Below are positions 62,553 through 64,000 of a DNA stretch of 64,000 bases, one piece after another (the stretch's first letter is position 1; each line of letters starts with the position of its first letter). Source of the stretch: Mycolicibacterium gilvum (lineage in GTDB: Bacteria > Actinomycetota > Actinomycetes > Mycobacteriales > Mycobacteriaceae); contig NZ_UGQM01000001.1 in the NCBI RefSeq assembly GCF_900454025.1, positions 558,001 to 622,000 of the forward strand, written 5' to 3'. The notes under the pieces are model-generated. The model had not been told where the DNA came from, did not search any database, and saw only the letters and a program-made list of their open reading frames with translations. Made by a program: the position numbers and the translations under genes.

Positions 62553-64000
62553 CGGTCCGACCTCGTCGGCGCCACAGCCGGCAAATGACGATCCAGCAGA
62601 CGGCGATCGCCGCCACGGCGCCGACAGACACGGTCAGCCATATCCACCATTTCCAGCCATCGGCGAAGTCCGGTTGCGGCAGGATCGGACCTCCGGCGAC
62701 CAACGCCAGGTTCACCGTCGTCCCGGCGGAACCGGTGGCGATCGTGTCACCGGTCAACGTCGCCCAGCGGTTCTCGAGGCGCCACACGTATTCCAAACTC
62801 TCATCGAGCAATTCCGGATCGTCGCCGGCGTCGAGGGCCAGCACCACTCGATCGTTGTGTGTGAACGCCTGGACGACACCGAGCGGGCCTTTGATGTCGA
62901 TGTCGGTGACCGGGACGCCCTCGACGTTGACATTGGTGCCGGTGGAGAGCATCGGAGGAGCGACACCGGCAGTGGCGAGATCCTCGCTGGGGCCGACCAT
63001 CAACCACCCGGTACCTCGCTGGGAAGCCTCCGTGAGGCCAATGAGCCGCGGACGGAGTGTGGTGGTCGTCTGCTGACCCATCAGATTGATTGCCTGCGAG
63101 GCGAAGCGGAGGTTCTCGGGACGGTCGACGGAGACGTCGAAGTCCGGCGAGAATGCCATCGGTAGCACCGGGAACCCGCCGCGATTCGCGTTTCCGGGAT
63201 CGACGCTCACCGTCGACCTGGGATCAACGACGAATGTGATCCTGTCGGTGAGTGGCGCGCAAGCTTGCTGCGGGTTGTAGCGGAGCTCAAGAGAAAAGCC
63301 GGTACTCGAGGACACGGCCTCTCGTGGGACGTCGAAAGAGAGGTCGAGGAGCCCAGATTCGTCGAGGCGGTGTGAAGCCACCACCGCGCCGCCGGACCGA
63401 ACGAGCACCGAGGCATCGCCCGAGACGACCGGAGTGTGGTTGGCCATCAATCGGATCCGCGCGTTGTCGATGGACCCCACGGCGAACGAGGTCGCATCGA
63501 ATCCCAGGTACAGCATCGACATGCCCAACACCGAAGACTCCGCAGCCATCCCCAGTTGACCGAATGTCGCTGTGTAGGAGGCTGTTTGAACTTCGGCGGA
63601 TGTCGAGTCCACGGAAGCATCGGGTGTCTGGGCCAATTCGAATCGGCGGTCGGCGAAGATGCTCACCTGCCGTTCCAGCTCATCACCGGTACCGGTGATG
63701 ACGAGGGATGCTTCAGGCGTTCCGGCCCTGTCGACCGAGATTCCCGCGGTATCGCCGCGGCGTACGACGATCGTTCGCTGAGCCACCCCCGCTCGGGCCG
63801 TACCGAGATTGATGTCGGTGGTTATCGCGATACGTACGGGTATGGGTCGGTAGAGACGGGTCAATTGGGCGACGAGGGTGAGCGCGGCCTGTTGTTCGTC
63901 CGGGCCGGGGTCCGGTCCGAGAGCAACGGTGATGCGCTCGAGATAGCCGGGCAGGAAATCGGCGACCGTGCGGGGCAGTTCCGCCTCCCCGGAGTACGTC
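62542..64000 (-). CDS. BcsB-like cellulose-synthase-subunit protein, C-terminal part (cut by window edge)
   Basis: The frame is open from the right edge to the stop at 62542, giving about 485 residues of the C-terminal part. Beta-rich, carbohydrate-binding-like segments include LYLGFDATSFAVGSIDNARIRL and LDLSFDVPREAVSSSTGFSLELRYNPQQACA in pieces, and the protein ends in a membrane span (WWIWLTVSVGAVAAIAVCWIVI) and a basic tail. This fits the periplasmic BcsB family, which guides beta-glucan through the envelope. The partner synthase (BcsA-like) would be expected further right, outside the window. Coupled to the membrane glycosyltransferase-like gene. Confidence 0.78.
   Translation of the reverse strand, partial: TYSGEAELPRTVADFLPGYLERITVALGPDPGPDEQQAALTLVAQLTRLYRPIPVRIAITTDINLGTARAGVAQRTIVVRRGDTAGISVDRAGTPEASLVITGTGDELERQVSIFADRRFELAQTPDASVDSTSAEVQTASYTATFGQLGMAAESSVLGMSMLYLGFDATSFAVGSIDNARIRLMANHTPVVSGDASVLVRSGGAVVASHRLDESGLLDLSFDVPREAVSSSTGFSLELRYNPQQACAPLTDRITFVVDPRSTVSVDPGNANRGGFPVLPMAFSPDFDVSVDRPENLRFASQAINLMGQQTTTTLRPRLIGLTEASQRGTGWLMVGPSEDLATAGVAPPMLSTGTNVNVEGVPVTDIDIKGPLGVVQAFTHNDRVVLALDAGDDPELLDESLEYVWRLENRWATLTGDTIATGSAGTTVNLALVAGGPILPQPDFADGWKWWIWLTVSVGAVAAIAVCWIVICRLWRRRGRTGGS

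Overview
This 64-kb window is high-GC actinobacterial DNA from a rapidly growing mycobacterium (Mycolicibacterium type). The signs are mycothione reductase, F420-dependent glucose-6-phosphate dehydrogenase (fgd1), the mycolate-transport factor TtfA next to clpB, an HspR/HAIR heat-shock circuit, many GTG starts, and a gene order that, as I recall it, runs the way it does in M. smegmatis. The species cannot be fixed from the sequence alone.

Layout. 1-3.7 kb is a mobile-element scar. An IS110-family element on the minus strand, cut by the window edge, abuts a truncated IS256-family element. That IS256 copy lies in tandem with a second, further truncated copy, which in turn has removed the 5' end of another IS110-family transposase. 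The non-coding end of the first IS110 element can fold into two hairpins and is a candidate bridge RNA. 3.7-7.8 kb is a minus-strand group: lipoprotein, mycothione reductase, glucose-6-phosphate dehydrogenase and a mycothiol-type DinB-like protein. 7.8-11.6 kb holds a kinase/AAA ATPase, a pyruvate-kinase-like protein and a split-barrel protein. 11.6-15.9 kb is the dnaK-grpE-dnaJ-hspR operon with HAIR operators and a SigH-type promoter. 15.9-24.8 kb is metabolic and accessory: an aldose epimerase, a type II flavohaemoglobin, a TetR-controlled membrane protein, a GAP-family protein, a VOC protein, a sodium:solute symporter/small membrane protein/flavin monooxygenase operon, and a CYTH protein. 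24.9-30.9 kb is clpB (HAIR plus SigH-type promoter), ttfA, an SDR, a lipoprotein and a TrmH-family methyltransferase. 30.8-36.7 kb holds a TetR/MFS pair, a GH76 hydrolase, an NhaA-thioredoxin fusion and a DedA protein. 36.7-46.3 kb carries an alcohol dehydrogenase, an exported protein, fba, a DUF3151 protein, a CDF metal exporter, an M50 protease, purA and a thioesterase. 46.2-50.2 kb is a ferredoxin/P450/MMPL unit facing a MarR regulator across a 31-bp palindrome. 50.2-54.7 kb holds purT-like, rhodanese, metZ and an SDR with its own palindrome. 54.9-60.9 kb holds three overlapping luciferase-like monooxygenases, a metallo-hydrolase, fgd1 and an EEP phosphatase. 60.9-64 kb is a visibly less GC-rich pair: a multi-membrane-span glycosyltransferase-like protein and a partial BcsB-like protein.

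How the parts work together. DnaK/GrpE/DnaJ and ClpB form one disaggregation system under HspR (HAIR sites at both promoters) and probably SigH/SigE. The zwf-mtr pair links NADPH production to mycothiol recycling. fgd1 supplies reduced F420, which may serve one or more of the neighbouring luciferase-like enzymes. Several accessory pairs (TetR/membrane protein, TetR/MFS, MarR/MMPL-P450, SDR) have clear palindromic operators in their promoter gaps. No rRNA, tRNA or CRISPR array was recognised, and there is no stretch over 300 bases without a gene or element.
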